From contig JNEN01001217.1 in the NCBI GenBank assembly GCA_000697355.1, positions 124,001-188,000 on the forward strand: a stretch of 64,000 nt of DNA, written 5' to 3'. Origin of the DNA: Syncephalastrum monosporum B8922. Lineage: Eukaryota; Mucoromycota; Mucoromycetes; Mucorales; Syncephalastraceae. The notes beneath the pieces were generated by a model, which made no database searches, was not told the origin of the DNA, and saw only the letters and a list, made by a program, of their open reading frames with translations. Below, piece after piece: positions 63,758 to 64,000 of the stretch (positions within the stretch are counted from its first letter, which is position 1; each line of letters opens with the position of its first letter). Position numbers and translations under genes: made by a program.

Positions 63758-64000
63758 TCACAGAAGCTGTGTCCACAGCATCTGGGCATTCTCCACCGCT
63801 TCTTGGGGTTTATCTTTAAAGTATACAAAATGGCCCTACACAGACGCAAAAGAGAAAAATAACCAAAGTCATTACTTTCAACTCTTTTTTCTGCAGAAAA
63901 GACAATGACTTACCTGGAGGCCGGCGGTGCTAATGTGCTTGTCCTTCACACGGGCCACAAACGCATCCTCCAAATCCCGATGGTCCGTGCCATAGAAACG
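63758..64000 (-). CDS. BCS1: BCS1-like mitochondrial AAA chaperone, 3' end only
   Basis: Exons seen: beyond 64000 to 63914, and 63835-63758, GT-AG intron of 78 nt. The visible C-terminal 55 residues contain DLEDAFVARVKD, STAGLQGHFVYFKD and end ENAQMLWTQLL. The STAGLQGxF motif near the C-terminus is characteristic of Bcs1 AAA proteins, which translocate the folded Rieske protein across the inner membrane during complex III assembly. The AAA ATPase motifs lie outside the window, so the call rests on this tail alone. Confidence 0.7.

Overview
The window is nuclear DNA of a filamentous fungus, most likely a mucoralean or related early-diverging member of Mucoromycota. The reasons are compact genes with many 48-120 nt spliceosomal introns, CTGAC-type branch sites, pyrimidine-rich leaders, fungal-only genes (SHO1, CBP4, RRG7, a CAS1-type acetyltransferase, a group III HAMP histidine kinase), and a UFL1 gene, a pathway that most Dikarya have lost. 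Genus and species cannot be fixed from this sequence. All exon coordinates are hand-spliced from GT/GC-AG signals with reading frame checked at each junction; there is no transcript evidence. I recognised no rRNA, tRNA, CRISPR array or intact mobile element.

Layout. 1-6.6 kb: the 5' part of a giant group III histidine kinase (minus strand, running off the window) built from at least 19 tandem HAMP units. 7.1-8.2 kb: a homeobox gene, divergent from the kinase. 8.6-10.7 kb: CBP4 and a CCDC47-like ER protein. 11.7-18.7 kb: THOC7, glutamate decarboxylase, AIM24 and DCN1. 19.2-24.9 kb: a single-pass membrane protein, an SREBP-type bHLH factor and a polyQ/polyA protein with a probable WWE domain. 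24.9-30.6 kb: a gene-poor, tandemly duplicated tract with a decayed copy of the WWE gene, a micro-gene for a zinc-knuckle peptide, Cys-rich orphan exons and microsatellites. 30.6-43.2 kb: CAS1/CASD1-like O-acetyltransferase, beta-COP, threonine aldolase and METTL25B-like. 44.5-49 kb: Rab11/Ypt31, a small orphan and SHO1. 49.2-58 kb: UFL1, SEC8 and NIP7 in tandem. 58.3-64 kb: RRG7, a uridine phosphorylase, GAPDH, an SSH4/EAR1-like Rsp5 adaptor and the 3' end of BCS1.

Themes. Two osmosensing inputs, the group III kinase and SHO1, lie in one 50 kb stretch. Secretory traffic is well represented (beta-COP, Rab11, exocyst SEC8, SSH4-like, CCDC47-like), as are mitochondrial functions (CBP4 and BCS1 for complex III, AIM24, RRG7). 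Most neighbours are housekeeping genes with no functional link beyond proximity. The main novelties are the HAMP array, a high share of GC-AG introns (8 of about 113 modelled introns) and the 24-30.6 kb orphan/duplication tract.
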